Below are positions 9,201 through 16,828 of a stretch of DNA of 64,000 nucleotides, one piece after another. The notes under the pieces are model-generated. The model was not told where the DNA came from. It was given only the letters and a program-made list of their open reading frames with translations, and made no database searches. The translations under genes were made by a program, and so were the position numbers. How positions within the stretch are numbered: the first letter of the stretch is position 1; every line of letters begins with the position of its first letter. The stretch is from NCBI GenBank assembly GCA_947581635.1, contig CANPVE010000001.1, positions 186,001-250,000 on the forward strand, read 5' to 3'. The DNA comes from an uncultured Clostridia bacterium. Its GTDB lineage: Bacteria > Bacillota > Clostridia > Oscillospirales > Acutalibacteraceae.

Positions 9201-10621
9201 TCTCGGGAGAGGTGCAGTCCAAGGTTCACAAATACACGGAGGAATTGTTCGGCAAAGACAACGTTTTTAAGGCCGGAACGATATCCACCGTTGCGGAAAA
9301 AACAGCATACGGATATGTCAAGGGCTACGAGGAAAAAATGGGACTTCATCTGCCTTCAGCCGAAATAGAACGGCTCAAGCGCGGATGTATGGGGGTTAAG
9401 TCCACTACTGGTCAGCACCCCGGAGGCATGGTGGTTGTGCCGCGCGAGTACGAGATAGAGGATTTCTGCCCCGTGCAACACCCTGCGGACAAGAAGGATT
9501 CTGACACAATAACTACCCATTTCGACTTCCATTCAATACACGATACGATATTGAAACTTGACGAGTTGGGACACGATGTGCCGACCATATACAAGTATCT
9601 GGAGGAATATACAGGTGTGCCGATTTCCGGTATAACCATGAGCGACCCTCAGGTTATGAGCCTCTTCACTTCAACCGAAGCGCTGGGTATCACTCAGGAA
9701 CAATGCGGCAGCATTACGGGTACCTTCTCGCTGCCCGAGGTCGGCACCAATTTTGTGCGTCAGATGTTGATTGACACGCAGCCCAAGACTTTCGCGGATC
9801 TTCTGCAAATCGCAGGACTTTCCCACGGCACGGACGTATATCTGGGCAACGCGCAGGATTTGATAGCGAACGGAACCTGTACCATTTCGGAGGTTATCGG
9901 AACACGCGACAGTATCATGACATATCTTATTGCAAAGGGAGTGCCAAATCAGGCGTCGTTTAAGATAATGGAGATTGTTCGTAAAGGCAACGCCAAGAAA
10001 CTGCTTACGGACGAATATGTTCAGATGATGAGGGATAATGGTGTGCCTGAATGGTACATTGATTCCTGCTTCAAGATAAAGTATATGTTTCCCAAGGCTC
10101 ATGCCGCCGCCTACATGATAGCAACTCTGCGTTTGGGTTGGTATAAGGTTCACTGTAAGGACGAATATTACGCCGCCTATTTTACGGTTCGCGCGGACGA
10201 ATTTGACGCGGAGCTTGCCACAACCGATATACGCGCGCTTAAAGCAGTCATCAAGGAATTGGAGGCAAAGGGGCGCGCAGCCACTGTCAAGGAGGCGAAT
10301 AAGCTCGCCACGCTGCAAATTCTGAATGAAGCGAGGGAGCGCGGCGTCGTATTTTTGCCGGTTGACCTGTATAAGAGCGACGCCAAGAAGTTTCTTATGG
10401 AAGGAAAACAGGTTCGCCTGCCGTTTACCACGTTGAAAGGTCTGGGCGAGGCCGCAGCGATAAGTCTCGTGGAGTCGCGAGAGGGTAATTACAAATTCAT
10501 GTCGAAGAGCGATGTGCAGATGCGCTCGGGCGTGTCCAAGGGCGTTATGGATATATTGGAAGGCGCGGGTGTACTCGACGGAATGGCGGAGAGCAATCAG
10601 GTGAGCTTTTTCGATTTCTGA
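6227..10621 (+). CDS. polC: DNA polymerase III subunit alpha, PolC type
   Basis: A 1464-residue Gram-positive replicative polymerase, close to the usual length. Order of domains: N-terminal region with a proline-rich linker (about 160-210), OB fold (about 257-330), first part of the PHP domain (ELHLHTNMS near 355, ITDHG near 388), an inserted DEDDh 3'-5' proofreading exonuclease (FDLETTG near 447, HNANFDIGF near 530), remaining PHP, then the polymerase core. The core shows SRGSVGSSF, a zinc-binding pair CPKC (about 930) and CPQCG (about 961), and the catalytic aspartates in PDIDLNFSG (about 985). The ATG at 6227 follows AAAGGAGA. The product replicates the chromosome with the beta clamp. A 547-codon antisense frame inside it is a shadow. 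Confidence 0.97.
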   Translation: MTSKITDIFAEAADGCYVKQVGDGDITKIHFAEKCHAMIVLADFCEYIERELLFKAEREIRERYGFSSVVIKPHFPEKCFGKSVLNDMVLELKRQISTVNGSFVNCRWTFDSANNVVECELAHNALAILEEKHFSDEFVKLVREEFGRNVQIKLFVDENASVRTPIPPPPPEQRPLSPMPLKQAAAPSDPLPWDDAPPPSRPEFTGEVRAKKVKVQEGAAALTFEGIPERYHDPEIIYGIPKSIPAAAMADLNPNYKKVTVYGTIFNFSQKDTKSGDKVIVSFAVTDRTSSVTVKMIVKKDECEFLGSLSDGKCVAVQGDYKFDDFDHEFAVRAQCIAVIQETKRTDDSEVKRVELHLHTNMSAMDAMTPTKKLVKRAADWGMPAIAITDHGVAQAFPDAMNAAKACKKNGKPIKILYGIEAYYIDDMVDIVKGEDSRGIDGEFIVFDLETTGLSAVSERITEIGAVRYRGGEILDKFNTFVNPHMPIPPKIVQLTGITDDMVSDAPDEDEAVREFLKYSGENPVFIAHNANFDIGFMRAACERCGIEFDPVYIDTVPLARALHPMLKNHKLDTVGDYLEIPPFEHHRACDDALALAQIVQKEFELLSKEYQVVCVNDINTKAKSTDTTKLRPYHQIIIAKNLKGLKNLYKLISASNLEHFHRKPRITRSDILKRREGLILGSACEQGELYQAILRGSSDRDIEKIADFYDYLEVQPLGNNEFMLRNGTVKDRRGLIDINKKIIALGEKLGKPVVATCDVHFIDPEDAEFRKVLMVHQGFEDADKQPPLYLRTTEEMLAEFDYLTPEKAYEIVVTNTNKIADMVEDIKPIPDGVFPPSIDGAEQQLRDISTQRAHEIYGDPLPEYVQARLDKELNSIIGNGFAVMYMTAQKLIAYSEKNGYLVGSRGSVGSSFVATMSGISEVNPLAPHYVCPKCKWSQFFEKSLEYGSGFDLPSKKCPQCGEELNRDGHEIPFETFLGFNGDKQPDIDLNFSGEVQSKVHKYTEELFGKDNVFKAGTISTVAEKTAYGYVKGYEEKMGLHLPSAEIERLKRGCMGVKSTTGQHPGGMVVVPREYEIEDFCPVQHPADKKDSDTITTHFDFHSIHDTILKLDELGHDVPTIYKYLEEYTGVPISGITMSDPQVMSLFTSTEALGITQEQCGSITGTFSLPEVGTNFVRQMLIDTQPKTFADLLQIAGLSHGTDVYLGNAQDLIANGTCTISEVIGTRDSIMTYLIAKGVPNQASFKIMEIVRKGNAKKLLTDEYVQMMRDNGVPEWYIDSCFKIKYMFPKAHAAAYMIATLRLGWYKVHCKDEYYAAYFTVRADEFDAELATTDIRALKAVIKELEAKGRAATVKEANKLATLQILNEARERGVVFLPVDLYKSDAKKFLMEGKQVRLPFTTLKGLGEAAAISLVESREGNYKFMSKSDVQMRSGVSKGVMDILEGAGVLDGMAESNQVSFFDF

Positions 10622-10652
10622 GTTATTATTCTCACACATCTTACCAATAAAA

Positions 10653-10790
10653 CATATGACAAAGATGACTTTTTTGTTGATAAAGTAAAATATCTCGGGG
10701 CGTATATGTCAAAGGTTGACTTTTTCGTAATAATATGTTATCGTATTAGCACGCTAAAGTTTGGCTTTAAAATATGACCCAAAGATCACA
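10653..10790 (+). repeat. imperfect direct repeats upstream of hisZ
   Basis: ATATGACAAAGATGACTTTT (from 10654) and ATATGTCAAAGGTTGACTTT (from 10703) are near copies 49 bases apart; a weaker third copy ATATGACCCAAAGATCAC begins at 10772. The second copy contains the inverted repeat GTCAA-AGG-TTGAC and overlaps a putative -35 element. They may be binding sites for a regulator of the histidine genes (inference). Confidence 0.4.
10716..10744 (+). promoter_or_regulatory. possible promoter for hisZ
   Basis: TTGACT (10716-10721) and TATCGT (10739-10744) are 17 bases apart. The -35 is good, the -10 matches four of six positions. The -35 lies inside a small palindrome, consistent with regulation. It precedes the hisZ start by about 60 bases. 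Confidence 0.4.
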
Positions 10791-10804
10791 ATGGGGTGTT
10801 GCAT

Positions 10805-11995
10805 TTGAGAAAAAATTACAAGATTACTCCCGAGGGGACAGGCGATTTGCTTTTCTCGGAGTGTGTGGAGCGCCGCGAGGTCGAGTCGAAAATCTGTAAG
10901 ATGTTTGCGCGCGGCGGATACAATGAAGTACGCACACCGTTTTTGGAGTTTTACGACATTTTCAGCCTTGGTGACGCGGCGTTTCCCATGGACACCATGT
11001 ATAAGCTCACCGACAATAAAGGGAGACTTATGGTGCTTCGTCCTGACAACACATTGCCTATAGCCCGCATGACGGCAACCAAGCTCAGAAATGCGCAGCT
11101 TCCGATTCGCGTGTACTATTCCCAGACCAGCTTTGCCATAAGCCAGAGCCTTCGCGGAGGCAGCGACCAGACTGCGCAGACAGGCATTGAGCTGATAGGC
11201 GCGGGCGGACGGAAGGCGGATTTGGAAGTAATTGTGATGGCGATAAATTCACTCAGATCAAACCTCGACGACTTCCGATTTGAGATAGGTCACGCGGGAA
11301 TTTTTAAGGCGCTGTCGGAAAATCTCGATGTAGATGATGAAAAACGTGAGGAGATACGCGACTATATTGAGTCCAAAAATTACGGCGCGCTTGCCGAGAC
11401 TCTGGATCAGCTTCCCGAGAGCAATATTGTGCGCGCGCTGCGTCAGCTTCCAAGAATGTTCGGCGGCGCCGAGGTTTTGCAACAGGCATACGAACTGTTT
11501 GAAGGCTGCGGCGTGTCGGATTACCTGGATTATCTTGGTGACATTTACAACACTCTTTCACAGCTGCGTCTGGGTGACAAGCTGATATTTGACTTCGGTA
11601 TAGTTCACCGCAACGATTATTACACAGGTGTAGTTTTTACAGCGTATGCTCACGGCTCGGGAGACAAAGTGCTTTCGGGAGGAAGATATGACAACCTGCT
11701 GGATAAATTCGGGTTTCCGACGCCGGCCTGCGGGTTTGCGGTACACCTCGACGAGCTTACAAAAGCCTGCTCGGAATCAAAGGACGTAAAGGCCAAAATA
11801 CCTGAAATTCTGGTTCATTCCGCCGATGGTTTTGAGATAAAGGCGTTGGAATACGCGGCCGGGCTTGCAGAGGATAAGCAGAACTACGAGTATTCCGTGT
11901 TCGATACTCTGGAGGAGGCAAAGGAATACGCGAGAGCCAAGGGCATAGGCCGTGTGGACTTTGTGAGCGACGATATCGAGAAATTTGAGCTGTGA
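10805..11995 (+). CDS. hisZ: ATP phosphoribosyltransferase regulatory subunit HisZ
   Basis: A class-II histidyl-tRNA-synthetase-like protein of 396 residues that lacks tRNA-charging function and forms a complex with short HisG for the first step of histidine synthesis. Visible family features include ITPEGTGDLLF at the N-terminus, the motif 2-like region LRPDNTLPIARM, and GRYDNLLDKFG near residue 300. The chosen start is TTG at 10805, eight bases after GGGG; in-frame GTG at 10796 is possible but has no ribosome site. It is followed after 16 bases by hisG. The pairing with a short HisG confirms the regulatory-subunit assignment rather than HisRS. Confidence 0.93.
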   Translation: MRKNYKITPEGTGDLLFSECVERREVESKICKMFARGGYNEVRTPFLEFYDIFSLGDAAFPMDTMYKLTDNKGRLMVLRPDNTLPIARMTATKLRNAQLPIRVYYSQTSFAISQSLRGGSDQTAQTGIELIGAGGRKADLEVIVMAINSLRSNLDDFRFEIGHAGIFKALSENLDVDDEKREEIRDYIESKNYGALAETLDQLPESNIVRALRQLPRMFGGAEVLQQAYELFEGCGVSDYLDYLGDIYNTLSQLRLGDKLIFDFGIVHRNDYYTGVVFTAYAHGSGDKVLSGGRYDNLLDKFGFPTPACGFAVHLDELTKACSESKDVKAKIPEILVHSADGFEIKALEYAAGLAEDKQNYEYSVFDTLEEAKEYARAKGIGRVDFVSDDIEKFEL

Positions 11996-12011
11996 GAGGA
12001 ATGAAGTAAAT

Positions 12012-12641
12012 ATGAAACCTTTGAGAATTGCGCTGACGAAGGGCAGGCTGGAAAAGGACACGGTAGGTTTGTTTGAACAGATAGGCTACGACTGCTCCGC
12101 CGTGCGCGAAAAAGGACGAAGGCTGATACTTCCCGTGGGTGACAGCATAGAGGTGGTGCTTGCCAAGGCTCCCGACGTTATCACCTATGTGGAAAACGGC
12201 GTGTGCGATTTGGGCGTTGTGGGCAAAGACACTATAATGGAGAACGGCTCATGCTTCTATGAAATTCTCGATTTGGGCTTTGGACGCTGCAAATTTGCAG
12301 TCGCGGGCAAGAAGGGCGTTGATTGTCTTGAGGGCTTCAACACAAAAACCATCGCCACCAAGTATCCAAATGTCACCCGCAGATATTTTGAATCCAAGGG
12401 AATGGACGTCCGCGTTATCAAAATCGAAGGCTCTGTGGAGCTTGCTCCGCTGCTGGGGCTTGCCGACGCTATAGTGGATATCGTGGAGACCGGCACCACT
12501 CTGAAAGAAAACGGACTGGAAGTAAAAGAGGACGTTTGTCCGATATCTGCCCGTCTGATATGCAATACAGCGAGCTTAAAGCTGCGTAAGGCTGAAATTG
12601 AAGATTTGGCTCAGAAAATGGAAGACGCTATTTCGGAGTGA
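12012..12641 (+). CDS. hisG: ATP phosphoribosyltransferase catalytic subunit, short form
   Basis: A 209-residue HisG of the short type, which lacks the C-terminal regulatory domain and needs HisZ. It condenses ATP with PRPP, the committed step of histidine synthesis. The N-terminal IALTKGRLEKD, the segment DLGVVGKD and the PRPP-binding region DIVETGTTLKENGL are visible. The ATG at 12012 follows GAGAGGA by about ten bases; an upstream in-frame ATG at 11985 lies inside hisZ. It is followed closely by a GNAT acetyltransferase. Confidence 0.95.
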   Translation: MKPLRIALTKGRLEKDTVGLFEQIGYDCSAVREKGRRLILPVGDSIEVVLAKAPDVITYVENGVCDLGVVGKDTIMENGSCFYEILDLGFGRCKFAVAGKKGVDCLEGFNTKTIATKYPNVTRRYFESKGMDVRVIKIEGSVELAPLLGLADAIVDIVETGTTLKENGLEVKEDVCPISARLICNTASLKLRKAEIEDLAQKMEDAISE

Positions 12642-12647
12642 TACGTT

Positions 12648-13091
12648 ATGATGAAGCGAATTACGGAGGGAATGCTTGACGAACTTACAGGGCTTTTCGT
12701 TGACGTATTCAACTCGCCTCCATGGAATGATCTGTGGAGCGTGGAGCAAGCCCGAATACGCCTGCACGACATCATGAAAAGGCCAAAATTTTTCGGTATA
12801 GCAGATTACAGAGATAACAGGCTTGTCGGCATGATAATGGGACACGGCGAGCAGTCATTTGACGGAATTCACTTCCAGATATTGGAATTGTGCATTGCCA
12901 ACGACATGAAGGGGCAAGGGATAGGCAGCGATATGCTGACTGAACTTACCAAATACCTGGAAAGCCGAGGTGTAGCCAGCATATATCTGTTGACAATGCG
13001 CGGTGTGAATACAGAGGGGTTCTACATTGAGCACGGATTTAAGACCAGCCAACAGATGTGCATTATGTCAAAGCACTATGAAAAGCGGTAA
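12648..13091 (+). CDS. GNAT-family N-acetyltransferase
   Basis: A 147-residue acetyl-CoA-dependent acetyltransferase. The acetyl-CoA pyrophosphate-binding motif is seen in KGQGIGSDML (about residues 90-99), followed by the typical helix and YLLTMRG strand, and the C-terminal FYIEHGF. The beginning, with a PPW motif, resembles GNAT members annotated as aminoglycoside 6'-acetyltransferase-like, but substrate cannot be deduced. It starts six bases after hisG with GGAGTGA as ribosome site and probably belongs to the same transcript, though a histidine-pathway role is not expected. Confidence 0.85.
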   Translation: MMKRITEGMLDELTGLFVDVFNSPPWNDLWSVEQARIRLHDIMKRPKFFGIADYRDNRLVGMIMGHGEQSFDGIHFQILELCIANDMKGQGIGSDMLTELTKYLESRGVASIYLLTMRGVNTEGFYIEHGFKTSQQMCIMSKHYEKR

Positions 13092-13148
13092 GCACAATAA
13101 AACGATCCGTGAGTTTTATTTTTAATTTGTTAAGAGGTGTACACTATA

Positions 13149-14345
13149 ATGAAAAGAAAATTGGCCCTTTTTGCGGCAATCATTATGCTTATTCCAACAC
13201 TGCTTTCGGGCTGTGTTTCGGCCGATGAATTGGCGGCGCGCAGGGAGAAAATTGACGAGATAAGCGAGATGGCCGAAGAGTATATGCTCGGCAAGTACAA
13301 TCGCGGCTTCAGCGTAAAAAAGTGCGAAATGGCGACTGGCGACGAGTATGAGGGAGATTTTTTCATAACATTCAACAACGACATACACGCGTTTTACAAT
13401 TCTGATGAAGAGAAATTTTACGACGACAGACAGACAAGCGTGCTCAATGACGATATTTACAACAACATATGGATGCCTTTGATTGATGACATAAATCTCG
13501 TTTTTGATAATGTAGGTTCGTGGTCGCAGGATTTCAACCTTGTGTATAAATACAACAAGGGCGGCGAGGAATTTAAATATTGTATGTATCATGAGTATTA
13601 TTACGGCGACGCAAAGAAATTCACGTCAACTCATTATGTATCGGTGCGGTCGGATAATCTCATTCTGGTGAGCGACAATCCCAGCTACTCACAGATTTCA
13701 TCAAAAATTAAAACCTGCATGGATACCTATTTTAAAGGAAAGAACAACGATGTCAGATTTTATATTGTAACAAATTCCTGCCACGGCAGTTCAAGCTTTG
13801 ACCCCGCGAAGGTTGATGAGACTATGGACGGGTGCGTGGTGGCGCTCACATTTAACGAGACTAAAAATACCACAAAACATAAGTTTGTCAAGGTAAACGG
13901 CGTTGAGGGCCTTTATGCCATGCTTTGCAGCAATGATGCGTTTGTGTTTGAAAATGGAGATATAACGCTCGAACCTGTGAGCAATTCCGATGCGACATCT
14001 CAGAAGATACTGGACGACATGAACAACAGGGAACTGGGTTTGGTAGATAAATATATCACCAAAAAGCGCAGCATAGATTTTGAGCAGTTATACACTGTCA
14101 AATTTTCCGAAAGAGTTGAAAACCACGGAATCAAAGATTATACGCTCGCCTTTGTGATGAAGGACAGCGATGAGGAAATTGTCGAATACGCGGATATCAA
14201 CGAGCGCAAGCGCAGCTTTTTCGGCTACACCGTCGGCGGCGATGAATTCAACGCGACCTGCCTTTGCTCTCAGAACAGCCGCTCCAACAAGTTCAGTTTC
14301 GCAGGCAATTCCGAGACTTATTTCTGGTACGGCACACAGTTCTGA
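13149..14345 (+). CDS. lipoprotein, unknown function
   Basis: A 398-residue exported lipoprotein. A basic start (MKRKLALF) and hydrophobic core lead to the lipobox LLSGC, placing the lipid-modified Cys at about residue 22. The mature part is rich in Asp, Tyr and Lys and has no domain I recognise. The ATG at 13149 follows AAGAGGTG by about nine bases; an upstream in-frame ATG at 13137 falls within the ribosome site. It lies between the acetyltransferase and a DIP1984-family gene, which gives no hint of role. Confidence 0.75.
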   Translation: MKRKLALFAAIIMLIPTLLSGCVSADELAARREKIDEISEMAEEYMLGKYNRGFSVKKCEMATGDEYEGDFFITFNNDIHAFYNSDEEKFYDDRQTSVLNDDIYNNIWMPLIDDINLVFDNVGSWSQDFNLVYKYNKGGEEFKYCMYHEYYYGDAKKFTSTHYVSVRSDNLILVSDNPSYSQISSKIKTCMDTYFKGKNNDVRFYIVTNSCHGSSSFDPAKVDETMDGCVVALTFNETKNTTKHKFVKVNGVEGLYAMLCSNDAFVFENGDITLEPVSNSDATSQKILDDMNNRELGLVDKYITKKRSIDFEQLYTVKFSERVENHGIKDYTLAFVMKDSDEEIVEYADINERKRSFFGYTVGGDEFNATCLCSQNSRSNKFSFAGNSETYFWYGTQF

Positions 14346-14373
14346 TTTTTAACGGCGTGGGGGGTAATTTGTT

Positions 14374-14832
14374 ATGAAATTAGCAGAGGCTTTACAGGAG
14401 CGTTCCGACCTCAATATAAAGATAAGGCAGCTCGAGAGCCGTATTATGAATAATGCTCTGGTTCAAGAGGGCGAAAAACCGTCTGAAGATCCGAATGAAC
14501 TTCAAAAAGAGCTTGACGGCTGCATTGAGCGTCTCACTTATCTGATTGGCCGCATTAATCTTACCAATTGCGGCACGTCGGTTGACGGGCAAACGCTGAC
14601 CGAGATGATCGCCAGAAAGGACGCCTTGTCGTTGAAATTGTCCATATATCGGCAACTGGTCAATACAGCGGGAAATATCGCATATCGCGCTCGCAGCACC
14701 GAAATTAAAATAATTGCAGCTGTTCCCGTGTCGGAAATTCAAAAGCAGGTGGATCGAATAGCAAAGGAACTTCGTATGCTCGACAATAAACTCCAGGAAA
14801 CCAACTGGACAACCGAATTGATCGAGGATTAA
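14374..14832 (+). CDS. DIP1984 family (septicolysin-like) protein
   Basis: A 152-residue helical protein of the DIP1984 family. Family marks are the N-terminal MKLAEALQERSDLN, the segment VQEGEKPSEDPNEL, RINLTNCGT, SEIKIIAAVPVSEIQKQVD-like region (RSTEIKI) and the C-terminal NWTTEL. The function is unknown; some relatives are annotated as septicolysin, but there is no signal peptide and a toxin role is unsupported. The ribosome site is GGGGGG before the ATG at 14374. Confidence 0.85.
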   Translation: MKLAEALQERSDLNIKIRQLESRIMNNALVQEGEKPSEDPNELQKELDGCIERLTYLIGRINLTNCGTSVDGQTLTEMIARKDALSLKLSIYRQLVNTAGNIAYRARSTEIKIIAAVPVSEIQKQVDRIAKELRMLDNKLQETNWTTELIED

Positions 14833-15278
14833 AATAAAAAAATGGCAGCAGATTACAGGGCGAATGTCAACCCCTCGGAACGGCTCAAGCCGTCTTCTTT
14901 TGCTTCAGGTGTCTCAGGGCGGACATCAAATAGCATTGTCAGCCCTCGATCGCGTACAAATGTATCATAATGGCGTATATTTATGACCATGACGTTGACT
15001 GTAATTCTGCGGGGTGGGGTTTGGGGAATAACACGTAAATCAATTTTCAGAAGCTCAAGTCAAGTGAGAGCGAAGCTATATGGGAGTCCGGGGGGATAAT
15101 TCCTTCTGGCAGGATTCAGGGCAGCGCCCATGGCGGAGAGTGAGGCAGCAGAGCCTCACAAGCGAAGCTGCGGCTGAGCAGGCAAAACTCGGCAGAGTTA
15201 AAGGTAGCCTTGGGCGAACAAATAAAATAAGCCAAACTTTTTACATTGTGTGATGCTATTATTGAAATTCATTTTCGT
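14833..15278. other. long intergenic region with relic frame and dispersed repeat
   Basis: About 450 bases without a convincing gene. The left part holds a 45-codon minus-strand frame (14853-14990) that reads like protein but has no ribosome site. The right part (about 15046-15270) is a GC-richer repeat described separately. No riboswitch or T-box core was found. Confidence 0.5.
15046..15270. repeat. dispersed intergenic repeat, copy A
   Basis: It contains AAGTCAAGTGAG, AAGCTATATGGGAGTCC, ATGGCGGAGAGTGAGGC, a GAGGC-AGCAGA-GCCTC hairpin, GGCGAACA and AAGCCAAACTTTTTACAT in this order. The same blocks occur in the same order at 59845-60090, and a short related block occurs near 19800. It may be a mobile miniature element or a conserved untranslated element. 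Confidence 0.55.
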
Positions 15279-15320
15279 GGGTGAAGAGCGCCGCATCTGA
15301 GACAGACACTTCGCCCTTTT
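15279..15320 (+). terminator. terminator-like hairpin in the hisD leader (possible attenuator)
   Basis: GGGTGAAG (15279-15286) pairs with CTTCGCCC (15309-15316) with one G-U pair, followed by TTTT. It ends about 32 bases before the hisD start and just before its GAGGAGG site, so it may attenuate hisD or end an upstream transcript. Confidence 0.5.
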
Positions 15321-15351
15321 AAGATATTCGTTGAGGAGGACATTAAAAATT

Positions 15352-16641
15352 ATGATAAAAATAGTCAAGGCGGACGGTATCGCTGAGAGAGAATTTCTCG
15401 CGCAGCTTCGAGAAAGAAGCGGCGAGACCGATAAAAAAGTAACGGAGATTGTCTCCGCCATGTTGGAAGATATCAAAAAGCGCGGCGATGAGGCCGTGAA
15501 GGAATACACGGCGAAATTTGACAACGCAAATCCCGAATTTTACGAGGTGCCGCGCGAGGTTATTGACAGCGCCGAGAAGGATTGCGAGCCTGAATTCATA
15601 AGCGCGCTGAAGCGTGCGGCAAGCAACATCAAAGATTTCCACGCCCGTCAGGTTCAGCAGAGCTGGCTCACCCCGAAGGAGAACGGTGTGATCCTCGGTC
15701 AGAGAATACGCGGTATGCACAGGGTGGGAGTTTATGTACCGGGCGGCACGGCGGCTTATCCCTCCTCAGTGCTGATGAACATAATTCCCGCCAAAATTGC
15801 GGGCGTAAAGGAAATAATCATGGTTACGCCTCCATGCAAGGACGGAACCGCCAATCGCGACATTCTGGCGGCGGGGGCGATTGCTGGAGTTGACCGCGTG
15901 TTCCTGTGCGGAGGGGCGCAGGCAGTGGGCGCGCTTGCTTACGGAACGGCGCAAATACCCAAGGTCGACAAAATAGTAGGTCCGGGCAATATATTCGTTG
16001 CCACAGCCAAGCGCCTTGTTTACGGCGCCGTAGATATAGACATGATAGCCGGTCCCAGCGAGATCCTGATAGTGGCCGACGGAAATGCCAATCCGAAGTT
16101 CTTGGCCGCCGACCTTATGAGCCAAGCAGAGCATGACAGGCTCGCCTCAGCTATTCTCGTCACCACAAGTCAGGAGATTGCCGAGAGAACCGGCGCGGAG
16201 CTTGTCAGACAGTGCGCACTGCTCGAGCGCAGTGATATAATTGAGGAGTCTATCGCCAATTACGGGGGAATTATCGTATGCGGCTGCCTCGATGATGCTG
16301 TTGACATGGCAAACGAGCTTGCCCCCGAACACCTTGAGGTTTGCGTTGACAATCCGATGGAGTATATCGGACGCTTTGACAATGCCGGCTCCGTGTTCCT
16401 CGGCAATTACGCGCCTGAGCCGCTCGGCGATTACTTTGCGGGTCCGAATCACGTATTGCCCACCAGCGGAACGGCGAGATTTTTCTCCCCGTTGTCGGTA
16501 GATACATTCATAAAGAAGTCAAGCTTTATCTATTATAATGAACCCGCCCTCCGACAGGTAAAGGACGATGTGATCAAACTGGCTGAAACCGAGCGTCTCA
16601 CAGCTCATGCAAACGCGGTTAAGGTCAGATTTGAGGATTGA
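15352..16641 (+). CDS. hisD: histidinol dehydrogenase
   Basis: A 429-residue zinc enzyme that oxidises L-histidinol to L-histidine in two NAD-dependent steps, the last reaction of the pathway. Characteristic segments are VGVYVPGGTAAYPSSV, GPGNIFVATAK, IAGPSEILIVAD, the zinc-site region SQAEHD and GPNHVLPTSGTARFFSPL. Length equals the family norm. The ATG at 15352 follows a strong GAGGAGG; an upstream in-frame ATG-like start at 15331 overlaps that site. It is preceded by a terminator-like hairpin and followed after 187 bases by hisC. Confidence 0.97.
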   Translation: MIKIVKADGIAEREFLAQLRERSGETDKKVTEIVSAMLEDIKKRGDEAVKEYTAKFDNANPEFYEVPREVIDSAEKDCEPEFISALKRAASNIKDFHARQVQQSWLTPKENGVILGQRIRGMHRVGVYVPGGTAAYPSSVLMNIIPAKIAGVKEIIMVTPPCKDGTANRDILAAGAIAGVDRVFLCGGAQAVGALAYGTAQIPKVDKIVGPGNIFVATAKRLVYGAVDIDMIAGPSEILIVADGNANPKFLAADLMSQAEHDRLASAILVTTSQEIAERTGAELVRQCALLERSDIIEESIANYGGIIVCGCLDDAVDMANELAPEHLEVCVDNPMEYIGRFDNAGSVFLGNYAPEPLGDYFAGPNHVLPTSGTARFFSPLSVDTFIKKSSFIYYNEPALRQVKDDVIKLAETERLTAHANAVKVRFED

Positions 16642-16828
16642 TTTACTCTGACGCATAGCCTTGAACGTGGCGAATACCTTTGAGTTTATGGCGCTGTTTT
16701 CGTACTTTAGGCACAATTTGCCCGCTGTCGGCGTGCGAGATAAGTAATAATATAAACTATTTAATAATACCATTTTCGGTTGTATTGCCCGATTATAAAA
16801 TATTGACGTATTTGAAGGAAGTAATAGC

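Noticed and set aside
9671..10639. 322-codon minus-strand frame
   Set aside because: It is antisense to the 3' end of polC, without signals or a recognisable product.
10622..10804. T-box or other riboswitch before hisZ
   Set aside because: No AGGGTGG-type T-box core or terminator/antiterminator pair could be found.
10805..11995. Histidyl-tRNA synthetase
   Set aside because: It is similar in fold, but short, and adjacent to a short-form hisG; HisZ fits better.
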